Origin: Epiperipatus broadwayi
Lineage: Eukaryota; Onychophora; Udeonychophora; Euonychophora; Peripatidae
Length of the DNA stretch: 64,000 nt
Reading direction: 5' to 3'
Assembly: GCA_028023455.1 (NCBI GenBank)
Contig: JAQFVV010012420.1
Span: 2,914,001-2,978,000, forward strand
How positions within the stretch are numbered: the first letter of the stretch is position 1; the number at the start of each line of letters is the position of its first letter. A model generated the notes under the pieces. It saw only the letters and a program-made list of their open reading frames with translations. It was not told the origin of the DNA and made no database searches. Below, piece by piece: positions 28,481 to 40,501 of the stretch. The translations under genes were made by a program, and so were the position numbers.

Positions 28481-28643
28481 TTAAATAAATTCAGAAATTG
28501 ATAAGGACTAAAAATATTAAAATTACTGATGAAATTGCATCTACTAATAATGAGACTTTTACTATATATTTTTAATAAAATTGTAAAAAAAAAAAAAAAT
28601 CAAATAAGATGAATATCTTCCAAAACAACAATCTAACTGCAAT

Positions 28644-28768
28644 AAAACAGAATTATCAAGCATTGGTGGTCGAGCGGTCAGCTCACCTGCCTTAGAAGCA
28701 GTTGTCCCGGGTTAGCGGGTTCACTTCCCGGATGATGCTATAACACATGGTAAAAAAAAAACAGAATT
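28644..28768 (+). mobile_element. Retroposed tRNA-like copy with 11-bp target-site duplication
   Basis: The direct repeat AAAACAGAATT at 28644-28654 and 28758-28768 flanks a tRNA-Leu-like body, a short unique tail (ATAACACATGGT) and an A-run. The duplications plus poly(A) are the signature of LINE-driven retroposition of a short Pol III transcript. It may be a single retropseudogene or a short SINE. Confidence 0.75.
28659..28739 (+). tRNA. tRNA-Leu(UAG)-like sequence, probably a retrocopy
   Basis: 81 nt. Acceptor ends AGCAT/ATGCT pair. Box A is TGGTCGAGCGG (very close to Leu/Ser tRNAs). The anticodon arm is CTGC-CTTAGAA-GCAG, giving anticodon UAG (Leu). A long variable region follows, then T arm CGGG-TTCACTT-CCCG. 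Departures from a functional tRNA: box B reads GGTTCACTTCC instead of GGTTCRANNCC, and the acceptor stem pairs over only about five bases. Target-site duplications around it argue that it is a retrocopy. Confidence 0.6.
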
Positions 28769-28769
28769 G

Positions 28770-29745
28770 TTCTTAAAGAAAATGTTCAACTAACATATAT
28801 TCATAAAATGGAACAGTATAAAAAAGTTTTTAAAACATGGAAAAGAGACTGATTTTTATGCTATATAGCTACATTGTAAATTATATAATAAATCCAGAGT
28901 CATTTGCACCAAAATATACCTAAAATATGTGTTTCTTCAAATTATTATTCCATTGACTTTTTTATAAATGCACTTTTATATTTTTAAATTTACAATATAA
29001 TTTTAATTTGTTTGTGTACTGTAATTTTTAAATGAAGTTGTATCATAGATGGATATGCATTATAAAGTATCTGCATTATATAAGTGTAAGCATGCAAAAA
29101 CATACTATAAGCATGCAAAATAGCGCAATATACAGCATTGTAAACAAAGTGTTGCTACTATCTATTAATCTACATTATCCAATAAGAGAATCAAATATGT
29201 AAGATATACAATTTCCAATCTACCTGTAAACTTTTTATATCAAATTTTTTATAAAATAAAATACATGTATGACAATCATTAATATTTATAATATTTCAGA
29301 ATAAAAATTAGAAATATATATTGCAGGCATTTCTTGATTTTCATAGTTTCAAAATTAACAATTTCAGATAACATATATAATTTTTAAAAGAAAATTATTA
29401 ATATTATTTTAGGACTGAAATCACAAGTTGAGGATAATCTATAAATTACTTGGTGTAAATTCTCTGAGATATCTTCAGAAATTTAAAGATTTCAGAAGAT
29501 GGATTCTAAATTCATCACTAATATAAAAATGATAGAGATTTTACATACATCTATATGATTTTAAATGTGCATAATTCTAGAATCATATAATAATCTTATA
29601 GAAAACATTAATTTCATAAATTATGAGTTTGTCTATATTTCCAAACCTCTAAATTTATTCTGAAAAAGATGGAAAATTTGATCTATTCACTGTGGAATCA
29701 ATTTAATCTTGCAATAAGTGAATATATTTATATATAATCAATGTA
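28770..29745. other. No feature recognised
   Basis: AT-rich sequence without ORF or clear repeat. Confidence 0.5.
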
Positions 29746-29750
29746 ATTAT

Positions 29751-29874
29751 ATAGGGTGAACCAAAAGTAGGTGAACAATAATTGATAACATTTATTTTGA
29801 GATTACATATACAATTATATTACATATACAATCCTATTTGACCTATTTTCCACCTACTTTTGATTTACCCTGTA
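29751..29874. mobile_element. mariner-type MITE, 124 bp
   Basis: Terminal inverted repeats of about 24 bp: the left reads TAGGGTGAACCAAAAGTAGG and the right is its complement with a few changes (CCTACTTTTGATTTACCCTG). They are flanked by TA, the target of Tc1/mariner transposases, and the GGGTG-CAAAAGTA ends are typical of mariner. There is no coding capacity. Confidence 0.75.
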
Positions 29875-29879
29875 TAATA

Positions 29880-31805
29880 ACAAATCATTAAACATATAAA
29901 AATATGATATACATCACTAATCTAGCATCTTTTTAATTAGAAATAAAAGTAAAATTCTTTTAGATATTACATTATTGCCATTTTCTAGTGTTTTATTAGT
30001 TAGTTTTTAACAACTATTGCTTACATCCAAAATGAATTTTATTTTTAATTTTAACTAAATAGAGAGTGCAACAATGTTTTGTATTGTATATTGCTCAATT
30101 ATTTTCTTTCTTATGTAGTAATGTTTGAAGTGTGCAGAAGCTGTGGTGGTTTATTTTGACAATTATCTATGGAATAATTCTTTAACTCTTTAGTAAAGTT
30201 TGCTATATACACTATAAAATGATATAAATTAGTCTTATTTAAGTCTGTTAGTTGATTTATTCTACTTAAATTTAGTGAACATTATTTTTTTATTATATAA
30301 CTTTTATCTCAGTCTTGAAAAAGATATGTGTTTGTTTGTTTTTATGTTGAAATATATAAACAAAATAAATGAATATTTTTTAGAATTATTATGTGACAGT
30401 GGATTTATACTTTTCATTTATTATTTTAAGCTTAAATATATTATATTAACATGGTTTTATAACTCTAGTAAATATATGTACTTTTACTTTGAACTAAAAC
30501 AAAAAAATGATTTAAATAAATATATATTTTTAATTTCATTTTTTTTTATGGGTACACTTCTCATATCATATCTAAAATTTCAAAAATTTTAAAATATATT
30601 ATTTAATTATCTATTTAATATTTTGAAAAGGCCTGGATGTCCATATATATATATATTGAAGATTTATAGTGTAGATAAGCTTAGGCTGTTACCATAGCAC
30701 ATATATATATATATATGTTGTATTGGCATGGGGAGGATATTAGAGAAAATAATTCTAACTGTATGTATAAAATATGGACACACATTAGTATGCCAAATTA
30801 ACAAAATTAAGAATCAATTGAAATTGATAAATAATCTGTTTATAAGGATAACGAATATAGTAATATAAATACACTTAATTACTCATGGCTGCTCATTGAT
30901 ATTATAAATGTAACTGAATAGAGAGACGAGTTTAATGATCTTATCAATCATCCCATAGAATGACAAATGTAACAGTATGAGATATAACCGTGACACATAT
31001 CTAATGAATAGAATGAGTGTTAATAAGGTTAATCTCCTATCAAGCAATTAAAAAACTGACCTTGCTGAAGAAATCAAATTGAAAACTTCATACTTATTCT
31101 GTGATCTTAATTATATACCTAAATGGAAATACATTAATCAGCAAATATTTATCTTAGAAGTTAAATTATTAAACCATTTCTTTAAAAATCAACCAAAGAG
31201 TAATGTAGTGGTGATGGCTTGAATTTATTATTGATAATATCATCCAAGTATCATCTATAATCTTAGTTATTAGACCCAAACATATCATATAACTAATTAT
31301 CAACATTGCATGTATAACTTTATTATATGACAAATAACTTTATTAAATGTGGCAATTATTGCATTTACTGGATATAGAAATTAATATCTAATTATAAATC
31401 AATGAATGGTAAACAAAATACAATGATAGCATTGAACTTAATAAAAATAAATCATTTAGTAAAATATTAAATAGAATTTGAACATAGTTCACATTAGCAT
31501 TTCTTCAAATTAAATGATAATATTCTAAATATTAATGTTAAAACTAGAAGGCATTCATTATAAAATCTTTTAATGTATCCCTGTATTTATTATTTGGTAT
31601 GCTTCAAAATCAAAAATATACATGCAAACATCTTATATCATTATAAAGCGACTGAATATACTGGCATAGTACTTTTATATATTCAGTTAAATAATACAAT
31701 GAACTATTGGTAGAATTTTCAAGAATAAAAAATTTCTCCTTTCATTCTCTATTCCAATCAGATCAAAGTACTGGTTTATAATTTTGTTAAATACAAACAA
31801 GTATT
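29880..31805. other. No gene recognised
   Basis: AT-rich sequence with two (TA)n runs near 30642 and 30702. The 105-codon ORF at 30275-30592 is Phe/Tyr/Ile/Leu-rich low-complexity sequence without signals. Confidence 0.5.
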
Positions 31806-31810
31806 ATTAT

Positions 31811-32007
31811 TTACATGATTGCCACTTCTTATGCTTGCTTATAACTGTTATTAAAACAGGCAAAACTCTCCATACAGTATTGCCACTCAGAGCAAGCCAG
31901 AGTAGGCACTAGATGGGGCTTTTATGCACAAGCCTTCCGGCATCCATTGATTACTCTGACTTGCACTGAGTGGCAATACTGTATGGAGAGTTTTGCCTGT
32001 TTTAATA
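31811..32007. mobile_element. Two truncated copies of the hammerhead tandem family, head to head
   Basis: The left part (plus orientation) runs CTGTTATTAAAACAGGCAAA then ACTCTCCATACAGTATTGCC up to about 31913. The right part (minus orientation, 32007 down to about 31914) has the same sequence and continues into GGATGCCGGAAGGCTTGTGC and CCCCATCTAGTGCC, exactly the order seen at 63.36-63.47 kb. The hammerhead portion is not included. Arms of about 55 bp are nearly identical. Confidence 0.7.
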
Positions 32008-32009
32008 AG

Positions 32010-33970
32010 TATTATATATATCAGAGATTAATAAAACACCAAATATCAAATAATTAATTATGGTATTAATGGTAATAGGCTAGTAAAATAAAGTGAAACA
32101 ACTTCACTTTGCAGTTACAACTTTATAAGCTTTTATATGACTTTGAATTTATCTTTTTTTTTCTAATAAATGTATACCCATGGGAGTCTACTTTTTGGAA
32201 TTCAATTATTTACTTTTCTTGCTTTTTTGGGAGTAATTTCTTTTTCTTTGGTAGCTTTCTTTCTACTGTAGTTTTCAGATTACTTTTTTTTTGTCAGTAG
32301 TTAGAGTTCTCTCAATGTAGTTTTTATAATTTCAAGATTTTGCAGGCATATCTTTTACTTAGTCAGTAAGTCATAATAGAAGAGCCAAAAAATCTAGAGA
32401 CAAATAAATAAAAAAATCAGGCAAGCTACATTTTATCAAGATTAGTCATCATTGTGTAATAGGAATGTTTGGTTAATCTTTCTGTTATCTTCTAGTATGT
32501 AGGGAATAATTTTCATGCTGTCATTAGTACAATCACTTGTTTTTATGTGGATTAGCAGATTTTTCTTGATGCACTAAACTGTGAGTTAAAATTTTATTTG
32601 CTACTAAATTTTCTTAATGACATGAACAGTATGGATTTCATAAGCAATTATTTTTGCTAGAACAAAAACTATACTTAATATTTGAATCCAGATTTTATAT
32701 ATCTCTCATTTCATGACAGAGTTGAAGTCAAATACAGACATTTTATTACATATCTCTATATAGTTTTTTAAAATTATAATTTCATTAAATAATTAAATAT
32801 ATTTTTGACCATTTATAAATAAGTCATATTATCTATTTGAGATTTATTTTTTAAAGAGCTTTTTAAATTAAAGCAATTTTTATTAAGCCATCTTTAATTA
32901 AAATTATTTAAGTTTTATAATTTTCTTTAAAGACAAATTCTTCTTAATTATTATAAACTTAGCATTTTTGTCAATTAATTATGACTACAATTGCTATAAA
33001 TTTTAACTAAAACCATTCATACTAATAAAGATTTCATAAATATAGAAACGAATTTCATATTTTTCAAATTTATAATAATTCGAAATCTCTTTCAAATTTA
33101 TATCTTTTACAAATCAATAATTATGTATACTACTTAATTCTAAATAGTATCACTTTGTTACAGTAAATCATTCAAATTTTGGTGATATAATTGGAGATTT
33201 ACAAAATAGCTTTTTGTAATCGCTCACTTTCTAAATTCTATCTAAAACAAACAGCTCATTTTGAGCTGTCCTCTTTAATATTGCTATAAATAACTATTAT
33301 ATATCATTTTTTTTATATACTCAATTATTTTATCCATTCTCCACTGTACTTCAGTAAGTAATTTTTATTTTGTATTTTATAGATTTTAATAAATTTAGTA
33401 TGAGAAAGTGGTAAATTACTAAATTACACTATACTGTATATGCTTTCAATATTTATATATATATGTTATGGGCTGCACCATCACAATATATATATATATA
33501 TATATGCATAGTCTGAGAATGCATCTGTATATATAAGCATGAATAAAAGTACATTATTTGTGTTTGTGAATGAATATAAGAGAGTATTATGACAAGTAAT
33601 GAAAAATCTGAAGTATGTAAAATGCAAACTGGTATTAAACAGGAATATGTACAATTACAATTTTATTTTTTCATTTTTACTATGACGAAATTTGGAACCG
33701 TTTATAGATCCCACCTTGAAACAGACATTTAGATTAATAAAGATTTAAGAATCGAGTTTTTAATTCGAATTGATTAAATGCAAAAAAAAAAAAACCAATT
33801 TTGACTTCTAGAATTAGAGAAATGATCTACAGAATGTTCTTAATGTTTTAAATGTAACTTATAAAATCTTTGATTTAATAATTACCATAGTTGTCAATCA
33901 GTAAATGAAAAAAAATCAGTCATTCTCAACTTGTAATGATTACCACCTTGGCAATGTGATCATTTTAAAT
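32010..33970. other. No feature recognised
   Basis: AT-rich sequence with (TA)n near 33490. The ORF at 32109-32300 is Phe-rich low-complexity. Confidence 0.5.
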
Positions 33971-33972
33971 AC

Positions 33973-34232
33973 TTTGTGGGTTGGAGTAATTTGAAGCCGG
34001 TCCATTAAAGTATGAAGATTGGCTATCTTAATATAAAGCTGCACAATGATTGTATATATGTGTGGAGATAGTAATCTGGACCAACTGATGATTGCTGGTT
34101 TAGCATGAAATATATATATTGATGATTATTTATCTTTTCAACATGTGTATGATCAGGTGGGTCAGCAATATGAGATGGCAAGAAGAGTTGAGGGTTGTAT
34201 GAAAGTCTGAGTTCGAATCCCTTATATTGCAT
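33973..34232 (+). mobile_element. tRNA-related SINE carrying a hammerhead ribozyme
   Basis: Order: a head block (GGTCCATTAAAGTATGAAG, GCTATCTTAATATAAA), a TGTGTGGAGATA region, the hammerhead (34067-34134), then a tRNA-like part ending in the box B sequence GAGTTCGAATCCC (about 34209-34221). The same blocks in the same order occur in reverse at 37989-38222, which defines the family. The tRNA-like part lies at the 3' side. It is non-coding; it would be transcribed by Pol III and moved by another element's reverse transcriptase (inference). Confidence 0.65.
34067..34134 (+). ncRNA. Type I hammerhead ribozyme, intact core
   Basis: Self-cleaving RNA fold read directly from sequence. Outer stem I: GATAGTAATC (34067-34076) pairs with GATTATTTATC (34124-34134) with one bulged base. 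Inner stem I: ACCAA (34080-34084) with TTGAT (34119-34123), one A-C mismatch. Core: CTGATGA (34085-34091), stem II TGCT-GGTTT-AGCA inside a U-U pair, GAAA (34107-34110), a minimal stem III of A/T pairs, then cleavage triplet ATA (34116-34118). Every invariant core base is present. The related copy at 38.1 kb has TTGGT in inner stem I, restoring full pairing. The very short stem III suggests that activity may need dimers or long multimers. Untested. Confidence 0.75.
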
Positions 34233-34522
34233 TATATATGTGCAGGTGTGTGTAAGCCTGTATTGTGTATTCATTTAAATATTTTGATAACTTTGTGAAT
34301 AGAATAATAGGCTTCAATAATGAAGTGCAACACAGATTCCAATGTGTCGAAACTGTATTAAATAACTTAGAGCTGTTAAATTTGTTGTAAGAAAGTGAGA
34401 CATACATTAATATAACATTAAAATATAGAAAAACATTTATTTGAGAATGTTCCATAAGATTTTAAAAACACAATGGCAAGATCATAAAGTTAATTTATAT
34501 GTTCTTTATTTTGCTCGATGTG

Positions 34523-34605
34523 ATGCTATTGAATATACTATTATAAAGATATGCTATTGAATATACTATTATAAAGATATGTCGGTGCACCGATATGTCT
34601 TAAAG
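34523..34605. repeat. Short tandem duplication followed by a palindrome
   Basis: GATATGCTATTGAATATACT-type sequence is repeated in tandem (about 30 bp per unit), followed by GATATGTCGGTGCACCGATA containing the perfect palindrome CGGTGCACCG. Confidence 0.6.
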
Positions 34606-34609
34606 TAAA

Positions 34610-37600
34610 TCTATAAAGTGAATGAATAATATCAGGCTTTATAAATAAATACGTTATGGTGAACTGGAAATTATTTTTATGAAGAGATAGACCCTATTTA
34701 TTTTTTTAAGAATTATTTCAAAGACATTCTGACGAGATTTAATAGTGATTGTCTTCACCGGAAGATAATGACTGAGAATACAATATCACAGTGAACTACA
34801 TTTACGTTAGATGTCGAAGTTTTTCAGAAAAAAAAAAAAAAAATGTTAACAGACAGTCAAACGAAATCAAATTAATAAGCAAACGCAAGTATGTCATGTT
34901 TGGACATATTTGTGTCCCAGAGATAAGTTGTACAGTCGAGCAAAGCTCATCATTAAATTTTATTTGTTCTTATTTATCACTTCCGCTATTTTTTTTTTCT
35001 AGAGTAGCTTCTAAAAAATTATCAATGAACATATACGGAGATGTATTTATTTATTCCATATATAAATAAAATATGTATGTGAGTCTAGAAATGAAAATAT
35101 TATATTTAAATATAAATATGTAGGTACACGCTTTAAAAATAGAATATTAGTTATCTTACGTATACAAGTGAATTAATTTGTATATATATACACACACATT
35201 GTTGTAAATTTCAACTATTTCGATTTTGAATATATGAAATAAACTAAACCAATCATTACATTATTAGTAATAATAATCAACGTTATCTACTAAGTGATTA
35301 TTATGTTACCTATTTCTTTAACAAATAAAAGTACATAATTTTAAAAATATCTTCTTACCTTAGAGTCAAAATATTTAATCCATATACAAGTAAAAGTAGA
35401 ATATAAATCCTTTATTGAAGTATCACAATTTCGTTAAAAATAATAATGATCTACAGTAATACATAGCTAAAAAAAAAAAAAAAGTATAAGTCCCCCTGCA
35501 AAGTCAAATGACAAAGGAAACTGTAGATTATTAGTATTTCCTCTGCTTAGCCATCTGAATTTTTCTCATTGACATGCACAAGTCTGCTTAGAGACTTGCT
35601 TAAGGCATTCTAGACACAATTCGTGAGCCAAGGTTTGACTATCCTATGAGCAAGTCAAAAGTAAACGATGAATGAAACTTTGTAATAAAATACAAGGGAA
35701 AGAGGGGGGGGGGGGGCATACTATAGAAAAGGAAGAATCTAACTATATATACAAAAAACTTTTTTTTTTGCTTTTAAGTCTAATTACATCCAACCAAAGT
35801 GAAAACAAGACACAGGATAAGATTCGAGTAATGACTGGAATGACAAATATCGCACGCTATTAACAGTAACATTCGAGAAAAATTATAAATTGCCAACTAT
35901 GGATACAAGTGTAGTATTTAAGAACGTTTCTAGTCAAACAGACCTTTAAAAGAAAGGGGGGGGGGAAGACAGTTAATTCAAACAGGAAATAAAATTATCT
36001 AAATTTTCATACATAAATATTTTAAATTCGGTATTTTGCACATTCATGAAAACAGGGCAACAGAACGTTACGGAAAATAGTATTAATACATTTTTATTTT
36101 AAATTATAAATGGCATTTATTAAACACTGCGGTAATTGTTTAAATTAAGACAAGGCTCATTTATTTCTTAAATTGCCTCAGAAAAAGAATGATCCATTAA
36201 AATAAAAAATAAATAAAATTATTTTATTACATAATATTGATGATGGGTTGTATGTACGTGCTTATGAATAAATTTGCAAAAACACACGCACACACACACA
36301 TATAAAATATTTTCCCTATTATCATCTCATGTTTAATTAGAATAATATTTCTCCATTAATTTGAAATTACAAGAATGCAAAATGTTTTATATTTTGGTAG
36401 CCTCTTGCAATATCTTTAATTCTGAGATACTCGTAAAAGGTAAATCTACCTTTTAAAAGGCAACTGTAGAGCAAAGGCTAAGAAACTGTAATTGCTGGTA
36501 GATAAGGCTGTGATCAGTTTTCCAACTTTATTTTATTCTCTAGCAAAGAATAACTACTATTCATTTACCAATCATATTTAATTATTAGTTGGACTGGTTA
36601 TGAACTGGCTACCTGGAAGAAAAATTATTTGAGAATCTGAATTTTTTTTTCTTGTTTCCCTAACTGAAATTTAAACAAAACTGTAGATATAGCAAGTAGA
36701 TACACTACCTTCATACCATAAGGCCCTTCAGTTTGGAAATTGCTATATATTGCGTGTAAATATGAATACACACACTTAGCATAAAGGGTTAAATTAATTA
36801 AATCAAGCAATCTTATCTGATATTGACAAGATAATGTAATAGAAATAGAAATCTTAAAAGGTTGTCAGTAAAAATAATTAATTACTTTACAATAACATTT
36901 TTTTATTCTGTGATTTTTTAAAAAAAAAAAAAAATTTTGTTGCATAAATATTTGTTAATTATGTTAAAATGATGATCCACCATGAAATTACAAATTTGTT
37001 TATTACATTAAGGAACTAGATCATGGAGTATTTGGTCATCAGTGGAAGTTTGCTGTTGCATGACACTATCTTAAAGCAGTTATAGTGTCTCAATTTAGTA
37101 CTTCCTTATACATTTTCATGGGCTCTTCACATTAATAAGATGCAAGATATTCAGTTACAGGATTTGTGTAATTGAAAAATATATATATAAACAAAAATGA
37201 AAATATCTATCCAAAACTAGAAAATAATTGTAATGATTGAAAAAAAATTATGTCCAAAATGTGAAAAATTTAAACTTTTCTGACTTTTCTAGTAAGGATT
37301 CATTAGCAGAAAAAGATTTTTATTCTTAAACAAAACTTTTATTAGGATAATAGGAAAATGCAGTGATATTTTTTAGGCTTTAGCACTTCTAATTTTCAGT
37401 ATGTGTTATGTTATTTTTTTTTTGTCCAAAGACAAATTGAGTATTTAGTTTATGTAATGCTACATCTATATTTAAATAATAAATCTTTGATTATTATTGG
37501 TCCTCCTACCTCCCCACTTCTTGATATCCTATTAATGCAGTTATTATAGCATCTTCATATTCAGAATTACCTTATAAACTTTAATGAACTATTTTCATCA

Positions 37601-37985
37601 TTAAAATGCATACAATGTTATAAGTATTACTAAGATATTTGCTAATTCAGGTAAGAAATCACAAGGTTTATGCATAACTCATATGAAATTTGATCATTGG
37701 ACAGATTAAGCTTTCAACAATTCCATTCTGTTAAACTTCTATAATGTTACTCATTTGAGAATCTACCTTGGAATCTTCAGCACTGACTCTATCACTTTAC
37801 TAAATCCTACTGCTGCAATTAAAATTGCACACTCAAAAGTAAAGGCTCCAAAAAGTATTCTTATTTGAATGCCTTAATACACAGATTAGATATTAGAATT
37901 TAAATATATCTATATTACTTATCTCAATTGTGCTAAAGGTTAATTTAAGTTTATAGTGTAGTTATAAATATTAAGATGTAATTAC
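34610..37985. other. No gene recognised; poly-G runs
   Basis: AT-rich sequence with poly-G tracts near 35705 and 35957. A GC-richer patch at 35490-35670 (TGCTTAGAGACTTGCTTAAG) has no open frame with splice signals that I could support. Confidence 0.5.
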
Positions 37986-37988
37986 AGA

Positions 37989-38222
37989 GGATTTGAACCC
38001 AGACATTCAAGTTCCTTACAATCATTCACTCTATCCAATATAATTGATACATATGTCCATATACATGTGAAAATGATAAATAATCACCAATATATGTATT
38101 TTGTGCTGAACCAACATCCAGATCATTATCTCCCACACACACATATATATAATCAGTATTTGGGTTTTATATTAAGATAGCAAATCTACAAACTTTAATG
38201 GACAGGTTTCAATTCTCTCCAC
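37989..38222 (-). mobile_element. SINE copy, inverted, hammerhead core deleted
   Basis: On the minus strand the head block GTCCATTAAAGTTTGTAG and CTATCTTAATATAAA is followed by the hammerhead stem I strands GATAATGATC and GATTATTTATC (outer 10 bp, fully pairable) around a core that lacks about ten bases including CTGATGA. Next come box A-like TATATTGGATAGAG (38031-38044) and box B GGGTTCAAATCC. This is the same family as the copy at 34 kb. Confidence 0.65.
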
Positions 38223-38400
38223 TACCCAACTCTTCAGCTATCATTTATCTTTTTCAAATGTATGTAGTCATGTGTATCGGTTATATTGGATAGAGTAAAT
38301 GCCTGTAAGGGGCTTGACAGTCTGGGTTCAAATCCCCTTTTAATTATTCTAGTTAAATATATACATTATACTTATATTTCAGTATTAAATATTAAGATAA
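38223..38400 (+). mobile_element. SINE copy, 5'-truncated, plus orientation
   Basis: Starts within the stem I 3' strand (TATCATTTATCTTTTTC), then shows TATATTGGATAGAGTAAATG (38282-38301) and box B GGGTTCAAATCCCC (38324-38337), nearly identical to the inverted neighbour. The two copies are head to head with the junction near 38222. The ORF across the tRNA-like part is not a gene. Confidence 0.6.
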
Positions 38401-38404
38401 TAAA

Positions 38405-39555
38405 TTTAATAAATTGTGTTAAGAAAATAGGGCAAGCAATGGAAAGTCACTCCATGATCAAGCACTATCAATTGACTATAATAATACTCCATTACACAGT
38501 TCCCTATATCCATGTTTAAAAAGAAAATCTATTATCCATTTATAAAATAGAATTTACAGTGATTTTTTTCTATGTAACTAATGATTTGATAAACCACCAT
38601 ATTGAAAACAACATTCTTCCTTTAGAAATAAACTATTAATGAGAACATGTTATTATCCATAGACATTTTAAATAAATTAAAGAGATATGAAACACAAAGG
38701 CATGCCAAATGAGAGTGCAAAGTGTGCATCATATCCTAGTTCTGAATATTTAGAACACATATGCTAAAGATCTTTTAATTATATTACTCTTATATTACAA
38801 ATCTTACCAAAATGTAATAAGTTTCTTTTAAATTTATATGAGTTTTACATGTGTAATATAATGGCATTTATTCAAATTGATATCGTAATTGTAAGTGAAA
38901 ATAAACACGCAGTGATATTTGAAGGTAGTGAATAGCTTAAACATAAACAAAAATTATTGCTAGTCAAAACTAAATTTGAAATAATAAAATCTCAAACATT
39001 TGGCATTTAACATTATACATGACAATGTCAGAATGGTTTAAGTTTAATACAAAAAATAGATTTCATTTGAATTATTATTCTCACAAAAAATAAATTTTAC
39101 TAGTTTTACTACTAAATTTGTAATTCAATCTCATGTGTTACTGTGTGACTATGGAAAAAAAAATACAATTCCTATAAGCTTAAAATGTAAATCACATATA
39201 GTGAGACTGGCTTGTTTTCAGCAATTTGCAATTAGATTAATCATTTTACTATTAATTATGCCTATACAAGTATTTAACTTTAACTTTTTTATTTTATTTA
39301 CAATAATAATAGTTAATTCACATATAAAATAGAGGGGTAGAAAATTAAATTTTTAATAATTTTGGATAGAAATTAAATATTATTTTTTTAATTATTGTAT
39401 TTTTAAATGTAGCTACTTCATATTTTTGATAAATATTATATGTAAAACTTTAATATGTGTTAGCATTAAATATGCACACATTATATAATTCGAATATGAT
39501 ATATAGGAAAATTATATTATATATAATATAATTATATTATATATAATTATATTAT
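38405..39555. other. No feature recognised
   Basis: AT-rich sequence; ends in a (TATAAT)n-like run at 39510-39560 just before the tandem family. Confidence 0.5.
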
Positions 39556-39593
39556 ATATAATGAGCATGCTAATAGCTTTTAACAAGCTTTTC

Positions 39594-39658
39594 AGAATAT
39601 CCATATCCTCAAACCAGTTTCTAGTTCTGGCTTTCATCAGTGAGGTGCTAGTATATTT
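39594..39658 (-). ncRNA. Hammerhead ribozyme copy, unit 1
   Basis: On the minus strand: CCTCA (39641-39645), CTGATGA (39634-39640), a weak stem II AGCCAGAACT, GAAAC (39617-39621), TG, cleavage triplet GTT, then TGAGG (39607-39611) pairing with CCTCA. The outer stem I is reduced to about five A/T pairs. The core is complete but stem II is poor. Confidence 0.5.
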
Positions 39659-39971
39659 AAGCATTATATTTAGAATACCAGATCAAGCCCAGCACTTTAT
39701 CTAATGTTTGACTATTAAGTAGAAAATCTGAAATTTTTAGACAGCCATATGTCTTCAAATACAGCTATCTAACTTAAGTAGCCATATGGGATTGAAATAA
39801 GTTCAGATATACTATATATTAATAACTTTAGCAATATAAAATGCCAAAGTCTTAAGAGCAATAACAATAATTGCAAGGAAATCAAGTCTTCTATCATGTG
39901 ACTTAATTTAATAAGCTTGTACTACAAATGTTATATGATGAGCATGCCAATAGCTGTTAGCAAGATTTTTA

Positions 39972-40034
39972 GAACATCCCTATCCCCAGACTGTTTTCTA
40001 GCTCTGGATTTCATCAGTGAGGTGATAGATCTTC
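39972..40034 (-). ncRNA. Hammerhead ribozyme copy, unit 2
   Basis: On the minus strand: outer stem I GAAGATC with GATGTTC (six of seven pair), inner CCTCA with TGGGG, CTGATGA (40011-40017), TCCAGAGCTA stem II region, GAAAA, triplet GTC (39989-39991). The outer stem differs in sequence from the copy at 40502 yet still pairs. Confidence 0.5.
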
Positions 40035-40165
40035 AAGCATTAGATTTAAAATACCAAGCTAAGCCCAGCATATTATCTAATATTGAACTATTAGGTAGAA
40101 AATCTGAAATTTTCAGACATCCATTTGACCCAGTATTTTAAATCTAATGCTTTAATATCATAGTA

Positions 40166-40194
40166 CCTCACTGATGAACTGGTCTGAGGATAGA
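40166..40194 (+). ncRNA. Hammerhead copy with stem II deleted
   Basis: CCTCA, CTGATGA (40171-40177), then directly ACTGGTCTGAGG. The 15 bases that form stem II and most of GAAA are missing compared with the copy at 40502, so it is inactive. Confidence 0.6.
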
Positions 40195-40501
40195 GATGTT
40201 CTAAAAAGCTTGTTAAGAGCTGTTGGCATGCTCATTATATAACACTTGTAATACAAGCTTATTAAATTAAGTCTATGACTTGATTTCTTTGCAATTATTG
40301 TTATTAATCTTAAGGCTTTGGTAATTTTATATTGAGAAAGCTATGGTGTCTCAGAACTTAGTTCAGTCCCATATGTCTATTTAAATTAGATAGCTGGATT
40401 TCAAGACATATGGAGGTCTAAAAAAATTCAGATTTTCTACTTAATAGTTAAACATTAGATAAAGTGCTGGGATTGACCTGGTATTTTAAATCTAATGCTT
40501 G

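Noticed and set aside
28545-28560. CTGATGA near 28549 as a hammerhead core
   Set aside because: No GAAA follows within range and no stem I can be formed.
34222-34455. Minus-strand ORFs at 34.0-34.45 kb as genes
   Set aside because: They lie across the SINE and its flank, are antisense to the tRNA-like part and show no domain.
39917-40141. 74-codon plus ORF
   Set aside because: It is inside the hammerhead tandem unit; other units do not keep the frame.
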